From: Candidatus Nitrotoga sp. AM1P
GTDB lineage: Bacteria > Pseudomonadota > Gammaproteobacteria > Burkholderiales > Gallionellaceae
Assembly: GCF_013168275.1 (NCBI RefSeq)
Contig: NZ_AP019547.1
Location: 1,054,001 to 1,118,000 of the forward strand
DNA: 64,000 bases
Direction of reading: 5' to 3'
A model generated the notes under the pieces. The model had not been told where the DNA came from. It made no database searches and worked only from the letters and a program-made list of their open reading frames with translations. Numbering within the stretch: the first letter of the stretch is position 1; the number at the start of each line of letters is the position of its first letter. The position numbers and the translations under genes were made by a program. This document shows positions 53,466-63,385 of the stretch, piece after piece.

Positions 53466-55928
53466 TTAAACAGATTGCAACACCTGTAACGGTGACATCT
53501 GCGCCACACGCCGCGTAGCCAACCATCCTGCCAAGGTCACCGTAACGATCCCCCCTCCCACACCAACCAACCAGATTAACGCGCTGGGATGATAAGGAAT
53601 TTCCAGAACTTTAATTGCCAACACCCAACCCAGCAAGGTTCCACCTGCGGCTGCGAATAGGCCACTCAATGCGCCTAACACGGCAAATTCAGTCAGGTGC
53701 AATCGCCGCAAATAACGACTGTCGGCCCCCAAAGTACGCAGAATGGCGGCCTGTTGAATGCGTTCATCTTGCGTAGCGAGCAGTGCAGCATAGAGCACAG
53801 CCAAGCCACTTAACAGGGTAAACAAGAAAACCGCGCTCATGGTTTGAGCTATCTGGTCCATAATTTGGCGCACTTGTTCGATCACCGCATCGGTATCTAT
53901 CAGCAGCAGGCTGGGGAAGGCTTTAATCAACGCATCGCTTGCCTGCGCCTTGTCAGCTGGCAAATAGAAGCTGGTCAAATAACTGGCCTGATAATCTATC
54001 AGCGTATTAGACGCAGTGATTACGTAAAAATTTACCTGCATGGAATCCCACTGCACCTTGCGCAGGTTTACCACTTGCGCACTGAACGGACTGCCCGCCA
54101 CGTCGTAAGTCAGAGTGTCGCCCATGTTGATACCCAACGTTTTGGCAATACCCTCTTCCACCGATAACACTGATGACGCGCCCTGCTTCCACCATACACC
54201 CTGTACTAAAGCATTATCAGTTGGCAAATGATCTGACCAGGATAGATTGAACTCACGTTCCACTAGCGCACGTGCACGCGCCTCGGAGTAATTGTTCCCG
54301 CTGATCGCGTGATTATTGATTGCGATCAGCCGCCCCCGCACCATGGGAAATAATTGTGGCGCAGGTAATTGTCGCTGTATGAAGAAATTTTTTATCGCGG
54401 CACGCTGATCGGGCTGGATGTTGACAATAAAACGATTCGGCGCATCCGGCGGCATGCGCCCGCGCCAGCTTTCCAGCAGGTCGGCACGCACAAAAGTAAG
54501 CAGCAGCAAGGCCATGCCGCCTAAACTCAGTGCCACAATTTGCAGCGCATTAGTGCGCCCGTGCCTGGCCAAATTCGCAAAGGCATAGCTTCCGCGCAGG
54601 GGTAGCCATGTCAAAGTACGCACGGCAAGCCAGGCCATCAGGCCGAACAACAGCATGCCAGCTGTCAAGCCCCCCAACACGGTCAAGCCCAGCTTGAGCG
54701 AACCAGCCTGCCATAGAAATAACACGCTCAGCACCGCAGCACCTGACACATACAGTAAGCCGGTACGCGCCGGGGGCATGCCCAATTCACGGCGAATAAC
54801 ACGCAACGGAGACACTTTTTTCAACTGCCACAACGGCAAAAAGACAAAGCCAAGTAACAGTGCCATGCCGCTGGCCGCAGCCTGCCACAATGGCAGCCAG
54901 CCGGGCTGGGGCAAAGCAGCCTCACGCATGCTCTCGATGGACTGCACCAGCGCAAATTGAGCCGCATAACCAAGTAAATCACCCAACAATACGGCAAATA
55001 CGCCCAGCAGCAAAAACTGGTACATGAAAATACGCAATACCTGCCCCTGCGTTGCTCCCAAACAGCGCATCATGGCGCAGGTATCGAGATGGCGCATGAT
55101 GAAATGGCTCGCGGCCAGCGCCATAGCCACACCTGCCAGCACTACGGCAGTAAGCGCTGCCAGCCCTAAAAAATGTTCGGCACGCTCCAACGCAGTTCGA
55201 ATTTCCGGGCGCGCGTCGCGCACGTCCTCCAACTTTTCACCCATTACCAGCTGTTTTTTTAGCCAGGCACGCAAGTTGGCAAGCTGTTCCGAGTCGCCTG
55301 CAAACAGAATTTTATAGCTGATACGGCTGCCAGGTTGAACTAGGCCGCTAGCTGGCAAATCGGCCGCATTTATCTGCACGCGCGGTGCAAAACTGGCGAA
55401 GCCGACAGACTGATCCACGTCGCGTACCATGCGCGCAGCCACGCGCAAGTGCAGCGCGCCAATAATAACTTCATTACCCAGCTGCAAGCCCATGCGTTGC
55501 AGCAAACGCTTATCCGCCCATATTGTGCCGGGTACCGGTATGCCTTGCGCGACATGCTGCGTGCCATCGTCAATATGAATTTGACCGCGCAACGGATAGC
55601 CTTCTTCCACCGCCTGAATTTCCGCCAACACATTTTGTTGGTCATAAACCACCATGCTGGGGAAAGTAGCAATTTCGACCACGCGCAGACCCCGTTGCAA
55701 TGCGGCTGCCCGATAAGCTGGTGGGAATGGATGGGTAGAGACAAGGCGCAGATCGGCACCCAAAAGGCTAGTAGCTTCCTGCTGCAGAGCCAAGCCAACC
55801 CGATTGGCAAACAGTCCCACTGTAGCAATACTACCCACCGCCAGCACCAAAGCAATAAGCAGCACACGCCATTCCCCAGTGCGCCAGTCCCGCCGCAGCA
55901 TGAGCCATGACAAATACAACGTATTCAC
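53466..55928 (-). CDS. ABC exporter permease, FtsX/MacB type (YbbP-like)
   Basis: An 820-residue membrane protein with an N-terminal helix (VLLIALVLAVGSIATVGLFA), a large periplasmic domain, a first FtsX block (AALTAVVLAGVAMALAASHFIMRHLDTCAMMRCLGATQGQV), central helices, a second periplasmic part, and a last FtsX block (LLSGLAVLYAALLATQDERIQQAAILRTLGADSRYL). This is the YbbP family, paired with YbbA and usually adjacent to tesA. The GTG at 55928 overlaps the ybbA stop (GTGA) and gives [19 protein letters not shown], the family N-terminus. The substrate is unknown, probably a lipid or lipoprotein. Confidence 0.88.
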   Translation of the reverse strand: MNTLYLSWLMLRRDWRTGEWRVLLIALVLAVGSIATVGLFANRVGLALQQEATSLLGADLRLVSTHPFPPAYRAAALQRGLRVVEIATFPSMVVYDQQNVLAEIQAVEEGYPLRGQIHIDDGTQHVAQGIPVPGTIWADKRLLQRMGLQLGNEVIIGALHLRVAARMVRDVDQSVGFASFAPRVQINAADLPASGLVQPGSRISYKILFAGDSEQLANLRAWLKKQLVMGEKLEDVRDARPEIRTALERAEHFLGLAALTAVVLAGVAMALAASHFIMRHLDTCAMMRCLGATQGQVLRIFMYQFLLLGVFAVLLGDLLGYAAQFALVQSIESMREAALPQPGWLPLWQAAASGMALLLGFVFLPLWQLKKVSPLRVIRRELGMPPARTGLLYVSGAAVLSVLFLWQAGSLKLGLTVLGGLTAGMLLFGLMAWLAVRTLTWLPLRGSYAFANLARHGRTNALQIVALSLGGMALLLLTFVRADLLESWRGRMPPDAPNRFIVNIQPDQRAAIKNFFIQRQLPAPQLFPMVRGRLIAINNHAISGNNYSEARARALVEREFNLSWSDHLPTDNALVQGVWWKQGASSVLSVEEGIAKTLGINMGDTLTYDVAGSPFSAQVVNLRKVQWDSMQVNFYVITASNTLIDYQASYLTSFYLPADKAQASDALIKAFPSLLLIDTDAVIEQVRQIMDQIAQTMSAVFLFTLLSGLAVLYAALLATQDERIQQAAILRTLGADSRYLRRLHLTEFAVLGALSGLFAAAGGTLLGWVLAIKVLEIPYHPSALIWLVGVGGGIVTVTLAGWLATRRVAQMSPLQVLQSV

Positions 55929-56593
55929 GACACAATCCGCCCTGCAGCCAGATGCAACTGCCGACCACACTGTTGTGCCAACACATTATCGTGAGTCACT
56001 AATATGAGAGTGGTGCCCTGCGCACTGTTTAACTCCAACATCAGATCAATAATCTGACCGCCCGTGGCGGCATCGAGGTTGCCTGTGGGTTCGTCTGCGA
56101 ACAGGATTTTTGGCTGCACAACAAACGCACGCGCCATCGCCACGCGCTGTTGCTCGCCACCGGACAAATGTTTGGGTAAATGGCTCAGACGCGCGGCCAA
56201 CCCCACGCGCTGCAAGGCAGCCATAGCACGCTCGCGCGCATCGGACGCGCCATGCAATTCCAGTGGCAGCATCACGTTTTCCAGCGCGGTCAAGGCTGGC
56301 AGCAACTGAAATGATTGGAAAACAAAACCTGCCAGACGACCACGTAAACGTGCGCGTTCATCCTCATCGAAAGAAAAAATATCAACTCCGTCGAGGTATA
56401 CTGTCCCACTACTGGGCACATCCAGTCCAGCTAACAGTCCCAACAGAGTAGACTTACCGGAACCAGACGCACCCAAAATAGCAAGACTATCACCCGGCTC
56501 GACGGTAAAATTGACCTCGTGCAAGATAACAAGAGGCTGGCCACCACTTTCTACTTGCTTACCCAGATTCATTGCCTGCAAAATAGACGCCAT
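55925..56593 (-). CDS. ybbA: ABC exporter ATP-binding protein (YbbA/LolD-like)
   Basis: A 222-residue ATPase with Walker [10 protein letters not shown], signature [14 protein letters not shown] and Walker [13 protein letters not shown]. The [11 protein letters not shown] form is typical of the MacB/LolD/YbbA group that drives FtsX-type permeases. The start at 56593 ([14 protein letters not shown]) is preferred; the longer open frame upstream runs into the divergent tesA gene. Its ATG overlaps the tesA ATG by two bases on the opposite strand. The stop overlaps the permease start. Confidence 0.92.
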   Translation of the reverse strand: MASILQAMNLGKQVESGGQPLVILHEVNFTVEPGDSLAILGASGSGKSTLLGLLAGLDVPSSGTVYLDGVDIFSFDEDERARLRGRLAGFVFQSFQLLPALTALENVMLPLELHGASDARERAMAALQRVGLAARLSHLPKHLSGGEQQRVAMARAFVVQPKILFADEPTGNLDAATGGQIIDLMLELNSAQGTTLILVTHDNVLAQQCGRQLHLAAGRIVS

Positions 56594-57221
56594 GAAATTT
56601 TCAACTTTCTTTAAATCAATTTTATTATGTGCATGTTGCCTGCTATCTGGGGTAAGTGGCGCACAACAACAAACCATACTGGTGCTTGGCGATAGTTTAT
56701 CGGCGGCGTATGGCATTCCACGGGCATCGGGCTGGGTCAACCTGTTGCAGCAAGAATTACAACGCAGCCATCCACAATATAAAGTAGTTAACGCCAGCAT
56801 CAGCGGCGAAACAGCCAGTGGCGGACGGCAGCGCATTGCCCCCGCTTTGCGCCAGCATTCCCCCAGCATTGTCATTCTGGAGCTGGGGGCCAATGACGGC
56901 CTGCGCGGCACGCCTATCGCTGACATAGAGACCAATCTCAGCGCTCTTATCCAACAATCGCAGAAAGACAACAGAAAAGTGCTGCTAATTGGGATTCAGT
57001 TACCACCCAATTATGGCAAAAACTACACCGATCAATTCAAGGCGCTTTATTCCCGGTTGGCGCAGCGGCACAAGGTGGAGCTGGTGCCGTTCATGCTGAA
57101 AAATATTCAGCCGGAGCAATTTCAGACCGACAACTTGCACCCCACAGCGTCGGCGCAAGCACAAATCCTTCAAACTATTCTGGACAAACTGAAACCCCTA
57201 TTGAAGGCGAACACTCTCTAA
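56592..57221 (+). CDS. tesA: Arylesterase/acyl-CoA thioesterase I (SGNH hydrolase)
   Basis: A 209-residue periplasmic GDSL/SGNH hydrolase that acts on thioesters, lysophospholipids and esters. A signal peptide ([24 protein letters not shown]) precedes the blocks: GDSLSAAYG (Ser), the Gly of SISGETASGG, GANDGLRG (Asn) and DNLHPTA (Asp and His). All four are intact. The ATG at 56592 overlaps the divergent ybbA ATG, and no good ribosome-binding site precedes it. Confidence 0.94.
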   Translation: MKFSTFFKSILLCACCLLSGVSGAQQQTILVLGDSLSAAYGIPRASGWVNLLQQELQRSHPQYKVVNASISGETASGGRQRIAPALRQHSPSIVILELGANDGLRGTPIADIETNLSALIQQSQKDNRKVLLIGIQLPPNYGKNYTDQFKALYSRLAQRHKVELVPFMLKNIQPEQFQTDNLHPTASAQAQILQTILDKLKPLLKANTL

Positions 57222-57232
57222 AGGCGCAGTGT

Positions 57233-58180
57233 TTAACGAAGCTTGATGCCAGCCTGTGTAGATAAACCCGGAAAAGCGCTCGCCATTCCTGCACCGAAAC
57301 GCTTGGCGAGGCGCTCTGCGATACCTTCATGAGTAGTGAAATCGACAATATCCTCTGCCTTGATTACATCGCGCGCCACACTTTCCATATTGCCCATGCT
57401 ATCCGCCAAACCAAGCTCAATGCTCTTTTGACCGGTCCAGATCAAGCCACTGAATATATCAGGTGATTCCTTCAAACGTTTACCACGTCCTTGTTTCACT
57501 ACCTCAATAAATTGCTGGTGAATTTCGGCGAGCATATTTTTAGCATGTTCCTGCTGTCCAATATTGACTGGCGAAAATGGGTCCATAAAACCCTTGTTCT
57601 CACCCGCCGTCATCAAACGGCGCTCCACACCCAGCTTGTCCATCGTTCCAGTAAAACCAAAACCATCCATCAACACACCAATTGACCCAACCAGGCTCGC
57701 TTTATTGACAAAAATTTTGTCTGCTGCCGCCGCCACGTAATAGCAACCGGAAGCGCATATATCCTCAATCACTACGTACAACGGGATTTTTGGGTACTTG
57801 GCACGTAAACGGTGAATTTCATCATTAATATAACCCGATTGCACCGGACTACCGCCAGGGCTATCCATACGCAAAATTACCCCTTGCGTGTGGCTATCCT
57901 TGAATGCATCCTGCAGGCTGGTCATAACACTGTCGGCATTGGCTGCGGTCTCTGCCGCAATCACACCATGCATATCCACCAGTGCGGTGTGCTTGCCGCT
58001 TAACGGCGACTCGGATTTCCCTATCCAACCGAGAAACAGAAATAGCAGGACGCATAAATAGCCAAACGTCAACACTTTGAAAAAAATACTCCAGTGACGC
58101 GCCCGGCGCTGCTCCTGAATGGCCGACATAGCAAGCTTCTCCAGCACGCCACGTTCCCAGTTGCTATTTTGTTCTGACAT
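57233..58180 (-). CDS. sppA: Signal peptide peptidase, S49 family (SppA short form)
   Basis: A 315-residue inner-membrane protease that digests cleaved signal peptides. One N-terminal helix (VLTFGYLCVLLFLFLGWIG) anchors it. RMDSPGGSPVQSGYI, the catalytic Ser in DICASGCYYVAAAADKIFVN and the region SLVGSIGVLMDGFGF are as in SppA. GENKGFMDPFSP follows. Short SppA enzymes like this one work as oligomers. It lies next to the HAD phosphatase, rluC and rne genes, an order seen in other betaproteobacteria. Confidence 0.93.
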   Translation of the reverse strand: MSEQNSNWERGVLEKLAMSAIQEQRRARHWSIFFKVLTFGYLCVLLFLFLGWIGKSESPLSGKHTALVDMHGVIAAETAANADSVMTSLQDAFKDSHTQGVILRMDSPGGSPVQSGYINDEIHRLRAKYPKIPLYVVIEDICASGCYYVAAAADKIFVNKASLVGSIGVLMDGFGFTGTMDKLGVERRLMTAGENKGFMDPFSPVNIGQQEHAKNMLAEIHQQFIEVVKQGRGKRLKESPDIFSGLIWTGQKSIELGLADSMGNMESVARDVIKAEDIVDFTTHEGIAERLAKRFGAGMASAFPGLSTQAGIKLR

Positions 58181-58213
58181 AATTATTCCTCAATAAAAAC
58201 TGCATCCAGTATA

Positions 58214-58870
58214 TCAGGCGTATTCTTTAAACCATGCACGCAGTCCGACAAAATCGTCCAGCAACGCTAGCGGTTTCAAAACACGCAACTGGTCTACCGG
58301 GTGCGCACCATGCGTCATGCCAATCGCGTCCACGCCGGCGTTACGCGCCATCTGCAAATCATGTGTGGTATCACCCACCATCAGCACACGCGGCGCTATA
58401 ACGCCAAGCTCATCCATAATTTCCAGCAGCATCGCTGGGTGCGGCTTGGAAAATGTTTGGTCTGCAGTGCGGGTAGCATGGAAGTAACATTCCATCCCGC
58501 TTGTCTGCATGGCCCGCTTTAACCCCTGCCGGCTTTTGCCCGTTGCCACTGCCAGCCAGTGCCCCGCAACGTGGAGCTCCGCAATGGTCTGCTGCGCTCC
58601 CTCGAACAATGGAATAGCCTCATCCTGTGCAAGGAAATGATGGCGGTAACGTGCCACCAGATCATCGCGCTGATTCTCCTGTAAATCCGGCACGGCTTGG
58701 CGTAGCGCCTCATGCAACCCCAGGCCAATTACATACCTCGCAACGACATCGCTAGGCTCGGTTAAGCCCAAATCCCGACATGCAGCCTGGATTGAACCCG
58801 CTATCACAGCGGTGGAGTCCATCACTGTGCCATCCCAGTCAAACACAATCAAATCATAATGTTTCGCCAT
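58214..58870 (-). CDS. HAD-family phosphatase (phosphoglycolate phosphatase-like)
   Basis: A 218-residue HAD hydrolase. Motif I is FDWDGTVMDS (nucleophile Asp), motif II VATGKSR, motif III SKPHPAM and motif IV MVGDTTHDLQMARNAG. The cap is a small helical type, as in Gph. It removes phosphate from phosphoglycolate or a similar small molecule; the exact substrate cannot be read from sequence. It stands between rluC and sppA on the same strand, as is frequent in betaproteobacteria. Confidence 0.88.
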   Translation of the reverse strand: MAKHYDLIVFDWDGTVMDSTAVIAGSIQAACRDLGLTEPSDVVARYVIGLGLHEALRQAVPDLQENQRDDLVARYRHHFLAQDEAIPLFEGAQQTIAELHVAGHWLAVATGKSRQGLKRAMQTSGMECYFHATRTADQTFSKPHPAMLLEIMDELGVIAPRVLMVGDTTHDLQMARNAGVDAIGMTHGAHPVDQLRVLKPLALLDDFVGLRAWFKEYA

Positions 58871-58951
58871 TAGAATCTACCAAAAAATGAGGCGCGGATA
58901 TTAGCATTTTTGGCGGCATCACTATTCAATTAGCGTGCAACACTTTATTCG

Positions 58952-59893
58952 TCACAAAGTTTTTCTATTCAACTCATCCATAAACCCTTGCAATTCCTTC
59001 GGCAACGGCGCACTCAGTTGCATAGCCTCAGCCGTCAACGGATGGGCCAAAGTAATGCTGTGCGCATGCAGGAACATGCGCTTTAAGCCCTGCTTAATCA
59101 ATTCTTTGTTTCGCGCGAAATCGCCGTACTTATCATCGCCCGCGATAGGAAAGCCCAGATGAGAAAGATGCACACGAATTTGGTGGGTGCGTCCAGTTTT
59201 AAGCTGAGCTTCAAGCAAGCTGAATTCAGGCCAACTTTTTTGCAGGGTAAAGATAGTGTGCGAGGTTTGCCCATCTTCGCGCACCATTACGCGTTTTTCA
59301 CCATTCTGAGTGTTAAATTTGTGGAGTGGTAATTTAACGTGCTGTTTAACATTCTGCCACTTGCCTAATACTAAGCACAGGTACCGCTTGTCGTTTTTTC
59401 CATCGCGCATTTGCTCGTGCAGGTTGATCAGGGCAGAGCGCTTCTTCGCCAGTAGTAGCACGCCCGAAGTTTCACGATCCAGGCGATGAACCAGTTCCAG
59501 AAATTTGGCTTGCGGACGGGCACTACGCAATTGCTCAATAATGCCGAAGCTAACTCCACTTCCGCCATGTACCGCTACTCCAGATGGCTTGTCGATCACC
59601 AACAGCGCATCGTCTTCATATAAGATAGGAAACTCAAGTGCTGGGACATAGTCACGATCTTGCGCTTCAGCTACCCGCACCGGTGGAATACGCACATGAT
59701 CGTCCAGTTGTAGGCGATAAGTTTGATCCACGCGCTTTTTATTCACGCGCACTTCACCACTACGCAGAATACGATAGATGTGACTCTTGGGAACCCCTTT
59801 AAGATATTTACATAGAAAATTATCAATGCGCTGATCGCAACTACCCTCGTCGATCTTAGTCCAGGTTACAGATTCTTTGCGTAAATTATTCAT
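58952..59893 (-). CDS. rluC: 23S rRNA pseudouridine synthase RluC
   Basis: A 313-residue RluA-family enzyme with an N-terminal S4 RNA-binding domain (QRIDNFLCKYLKGVPKSHIYRILRSGEVRVNKKRV) and a catalytic domain. HRLDRETSGVLLLAKK holds the catalytic Asp, and KTGRTHQIRVHLSHLGFPIAGDDKYGD is the second signature. It isomerises uridines in 23S rRNA (positions 955, 2504 and 2580 in E. coli RluC). It is divergent from rne, as in many proteobacteria. Confidence 0.93.
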   Translation of the reverse strand: MNNLRKESVTWTKIDEGSCDQRIDNFLCKYLKGVPKSHIYRILRSGEVRVNKKRVDQTYRLQLDDHVRIPPVRVAEAQDRDYVPALEFPILYEDDALLVIDKPSGVAVHGGSGVSFGIIEQLRSARPQAKFLELVHRLDRETSGVLLLAKKRSALINLHEQMRDGKNDKRYLCLVLGKWQNVKQHVKLPLHKFNTQNGEKRVMVREDGQTSHTIFTLQKSWPEFSLLEAQLKTGRTHQIRVHLSHLGFPIAGDDKYGDFARNKELIKQGLKRMFLHAHSITLAHPLTAEAMQLSAPLPKELQGFMDELNRKTL

Positions 59894-60267
59894 TATGCTT
59901 ATACTTCCCGATAACGCGTATTGGCTAACGGAAAAACGGGATGCGAATTCCCCGTGAGTGTGGAGCAGGCAACAATGCCGCCGCCCCGATCCAACGCAAT
60001 CCGGTTAATGTCACTCACCGGAAGAAGCAGTGATAGTAATTGATTTGCGCGCTCAAAGCACCTGTGGATTTTTTTCCGTGTCGCCCCTATAACAAACTAT
60101 TGGCGGCACCCGTTGATTATTAACAAGCTAATAACGAGAACAATATTTTGAACAACCGTCGACATCGCTATATCAGCATTGTTTGCACGACTCTTATTCA
60201 CTTTCTCGCGCGCGGTTAGCCGTGTGTAGACTTGTTCTGCCCGTGTCAGAGCGCGGGAGAAAATATA
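59894..60267 (+). promoter_or_regulatory. rluC-rne divergent region and rne leader
   Basis: About 370 bp without a gene. Near its end, CTCGCGCGC (60205-60213) can pair with GCGCGGGAG (60251-60259) in eight of nine positions. The right arm holds the rne ribosome-binding site (GGGAGA), so the hairpin could mask it and help RNase E regulate its own mRNA, as is known in E. coli by a different leader structure. Confidence 0.5.
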
Positions 60268-62706
60268 ATGAAACGCATGTTATTCAATGCGACACAAGCG
60301 GAAGAACTCCGTGTCGCCATTGTCGACGGTCAAAAATTGATCGACCTCGACATTGAATCCGCTAGTAAAGAGCAACGCAAAAGTAATATATACAAGGCCA
60401 TAATTACCCGTATCGAACCCAGCTTGGAAGCAGCCTTCGTCGAATATGGTGGCAACCGCCACGGTTTCCTGCCATTCAAAGAAGTTTCCCCCATTAATTA
60501 TCTGAATCAAGAAGGTAGCGGCCGTCCCAGCATCAAGGAAGCATTACGCGAAGGCCAGGAACTACTTATTCAGGTGGAAAAAGACGAGCGCGGCAATAAG
60601 GGGGCCGCACTAACTACTTATATTAGTCTGGCTGGCCGCTACATTGTGCTAATGCCCAATAATCCCAGCGGTGGCGGCGTATCTCGCCGTGTCGAAGGTG
60701 AAGAGCGCAATGAACTGCGCGACATCCTGTCACAATTAGAAGTGCCGCAAGGTGCAAGTATTATTGCGCGCACTGCTGGAATTGGCCGTAATCTAGAAGA
60801 GCTGCAATGGGATCTCAACTACCTCAAACAATTGTGGGATGCCATTGAAAGCGCAGCAAAAACCGAAAAAGCACCCTCGCTGATCTACCTCGAAAGTAGC
60901 TTGGTGGTACGCGCCATACGCGACTATTTCCACCCTGAAATCGGTGAAATTCTAATCGACACGGATGATATCTATCAGCAGGCTCGCGCTTTCATGAGCA
61001 CGGTCATGCCAAACAATGTCCATGTGATCAAACGATATCAAGATGACGTACCTTTATTCTCGCGCTTCCAGGTTGAGCATCAGATCGAATCAGCACATGC
61101 ACGCCAAGTAAATCTTCCCTCCGGTGGCGCTATTGTTATTGATCATACCGAGGCACTCACTGCAATCGATATCAACTCAGCACGCGCCACGCGCGGCGCA
61201 GATATAGAGTCGACCGCGCTCAACACCAACCTGGAAGCTGCCGAAGAAATTGCACGGCAGATGCGTCTGCGCGATTTGGGTGGTCTGATCGTAATCGATT
61301 TTATCGATATGGAGAGCACCCGCAACCAACGTGAAGTGGAAAATCGCCTGCGCGATGCATTACACTATGACCGTGCGCGTGTGCAGACGGGGAAAATCTC
61401 GCGCTTCGGCCTGTTGGAATTATCGCGCCAACGCTTACAACCCAGCCTGGAAGAAACCAGTCACACCCCCTGCCCCCGTTGTAACGGCATCGGCCATATC
61501 CGCGGCATCGAATCTTCCGCCTTGCACATCCTGCGTATCATTCGGGAAGAAGCGATGAAAGAACACAGTGCCGCTATCCACGTGCAAGTGCCATTAGATG
61601 TCGCCACCTTCTTGCTTAATGAAAAGCGCGCTGAAATCCACCAAATCGAATCACGGCTAACGGTGGTCATTACGCTGATTCCCAATGCAAATATGGAAAC
61701 GCCGCACTATACCGTGACTCGTTTGCGCCAAGACGACATGACCGCCGAAAACTTGCAAGCCAGCTACAAGTTAGTGGCGATACCAGAAGCAAACCATGTC
61801 ACTGCCAAAGCCGCGCAAGAAACCAAACCACAGCGCCCCCAAGCGGTAGTTCAAGGTGTCACGCCCCCACAGCCCGCTCCAATGCGAGCAGTCGGGGGGG
61901 CCTCGCAACCTTCTATTTTTACTAAGCTGATAGGCTGGTTCAAGTCACTGGGTGCGGAAAAAACGCCCGAAAAGGTGATCACCAAACCGCGCACCAATAA
62001 CCCACCTCGACGTGAACGAGAAAACCGTAACTCAAGTGGTAATCGCCCGGATAGTAATCGACCAGAAGGCAACCGTCAGCGCAATAATCCACGTCGTGAC
62101 CGTGAAGAAGTTCATCCACGCGTAGAAAAAAATGGGCAAACAGCACCCAAAACACAAGAACCGCGCGCTGCACGTCCGCCCCGGCCACCGCGCGTACCAG
62201 TCGAAACAGCGGTATTAGAAAGCATCGCAAAAGTTGCCCCTGTGACTGAACCAACAGAAGAAAATAGCCAGAGCACTGGACGTAAGCGCGGTCGGCGCGG
62301 TGGCCAGCGCGAACGCGAACGGCGTGATCAACAGGCAGCGGGACAACTACTAGCCAGTGAAGAACCTATCCTGACCGAAACCACGCCTAATGCGGTAATG
62401 AACGCCGTTGAAATCACACGCCATAGTGAAACCGCAGAACCAAAAAATATTCAAAATATAGAACCGCGCCAGCTTTTTGTTGAGCAGGTACATACATCAA
62501 CTCAAGCCAGCTCAACAACCAATGGCAACGGATTGTTGGTGCAGATTGAAACTGACGCAGTCAAACGTTCTTCAGCAGCGGCAGCCGCTGCCCAGGTTGA
62601 AACTGCACCGCCAGTATCACGTCGCCGCTCACGTCCACGTGAAATTTACAGTATGGAAAACAACGAGCCGTTGGTACAGATCGAGACTCAACAAACTTTG
62701 AGCTGA
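60268..62706 (+). CDS. rne: Ribonuclease E
   Basis: An 812-residue endoribonuclease that starts mRNA decay and processes rRNA and tRNA. The ATG at 60268 gives MKRMLFNATQAEELRVAIVD; the open frame upstream is not family-like. The S1 domain lies within residues 35-120, the RNase-H-like and DNase-I-like parts follow (active-site Asp in TAIDINSARATRG and VIDFIDM), and the zinc link is TPCPRCNGIGH near 405. The C-terminal ~270 residues are Arg/Pro/Glu-rich and unstructured (NRPDSNRPEGNRQRNNPRRD; GRKRGRRGGQRERERR), the RNA-binding and degradosome scaffold. A strong terminator follows. Confidence 0.95.
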   Translation: MKRMLFNATQAEELRVAIVDGQKLIDLDIESASKEQRKSNIYKAIITRIEPSLEAAFVEYGGNRHGFLPFKEVSPINYLNQEGSGRPSIKEALREGQELLIQVEKDERGNKGAALTTYISLAGRYIVLMPNNPSGGGVSRRVEGEERNELRDILSQLEVPQGASIIARTAGIGRNLEELQWDLNYLKQLWDAIESAAKTEKAPSLIYLESSLVVRAIRDYFHPEIGEILIDTDDIYQQARAFMSTVMPNNVHVIKRYQDDVPLFSRFQVEHQIESAHARQVNLPSGGAIVIDHTEALTAIDINSARATRGADIESTALNTNLEAAEEIARQMRLRDLGGLIVIDFIDMESTRNQREVENRLRDALHYDRARVQTGKISRFGLLELSRQRLQPSLEETSHTPCPRCNGIGHIRGIESSALHILRIIREEAMKEHSAAIHVQVPLDVATFLLNEKRAEIHQIESRLTVVITLIPNANMETPHYTVTRLRQDDMTAENLQASYKLVAIPEANHVTAKAAQETKPQRPQAVVQGVTPPQPAPMRAVGGASQPSIFTKLIGWFKSLGAEKTPEKVITKPRTNNPPRRERENRNSSGNRPDSNRPEGNRQRNNPRRDREEVHPRVEKNGQTAPKTQEPRAARPPRPPRVPVETAVLESIAKVAPVTEPTEENSQSTGRKRGRRGGQRERERRDQQAAGQLLASEEPILTETTPNAVMNAVEITRHSETAEPKNIQNIEPRQLFVEQVHTSTQASSTTNGNGLLVQIETDAVKRSSAAAAAAQVETAPPVSRRRSRPREIYSMENNEPLVQIETQQTLS

Positions 62707-62753
62707 TAGTTGAACCAGTAGCATTGCTACAAAATAATGTAGAACGTAAAATT

Positions 62754-62797
62754 AATAAAGCCGCGCAATATAATAACTGCGCGGCTTTATTATTTTC
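62754..62797 (+). terminator. Strong bidirectional rho-independent terminator after rne
   Basis: AATAAAGCCGCGCA (62754-62767) and TGCGCGGCTTTATT (62778-62791) form a perfect 14-bp stem with a 10-nt loop, followed by ATTTT. The A-rich left flank lets it also serve the convergent phosphatase gene. Confidence 0.9.
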
Positions 62798-62845
62798 CTA
62801 CATCATTCAACATCAAAAACATACGCAACAACACAACCTACCACT

Positions 62846-63325
62846 TTACATTAAAGTCTTCTGAATATGTCGTAATAAACCATCTGACGCATCCTCCACC
62901 ATATCAAGTACACGCTCGAAACCGTCTACTTCACCATAATATGGATCGGGAACTTCACGCTCATTATGTCGGCTGGCATATTCCAAAAACAATCCCAAAC
63001 GCCCCCGCGCTTTCACTGGGCATAAACGTTGCAGAATGCCAAGATTGGCATCGTCCATCGCCAGCACATAATCAAAACGAGTAAAATCGGCAACCTCAAC
63101 CTGTCGCCCACGCAGCATGCTCATGTCGTATCCACGCTGTAACGCAGCACGCTGAGTTCGCGGGTCCGGCGGATTACCAATATGATAATCATGCGTACCT
63201 ACCGAATCAATCAGGATATGCTGTGCCAACCCCGCTTCCTCAACGCGTGCGCGGAACACTACTTCAGCGGTGGGTGACCGACAAATATTTCCCATGCAGC
63301 AAAATAAAACGCTAACTTTTTTCAA
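62846..63325 (-). CDS. Low-molecular-weight protein-tyrosine phosphatase
   Basis: A 159-residue cytoplasmic phosphatase. The P-loop VLFCCMGNICRSP has the catalytic Cys and Arg, and the general-acid loop is VPDPYYGEVDGFERVLDMVE. It is of the classical LMW-PTP type rather than ArsC (compare the ArsC at 29969, which has CTGNSCRS). Such enzymes often control tyrosine kinases of polysaccharide synthesis, but no kinase gene is near. It is convergent with rne across the terminator. Confidence 0.92.
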   Translation of the reverse strand: MKKVSVLFCCMGNICRSPTAEVVFRARVEEAGLAQHILIDSVGTHDYHIGNPPDPRTQRAALQRGYDMSMLRGRQVEVADFTRFDYVLAMDDANLGILQRLCPVKARGRLGLFLEYASRHNEREVPDPYYGEVDGFERVLDMVEDASDGLLRHIQKTLM

Positions 63326-63385
63326 TTATTCTACTCATTACAATAAAACCGTATTGTAATGTATCGGTAATTCAAATTCTCTAAC

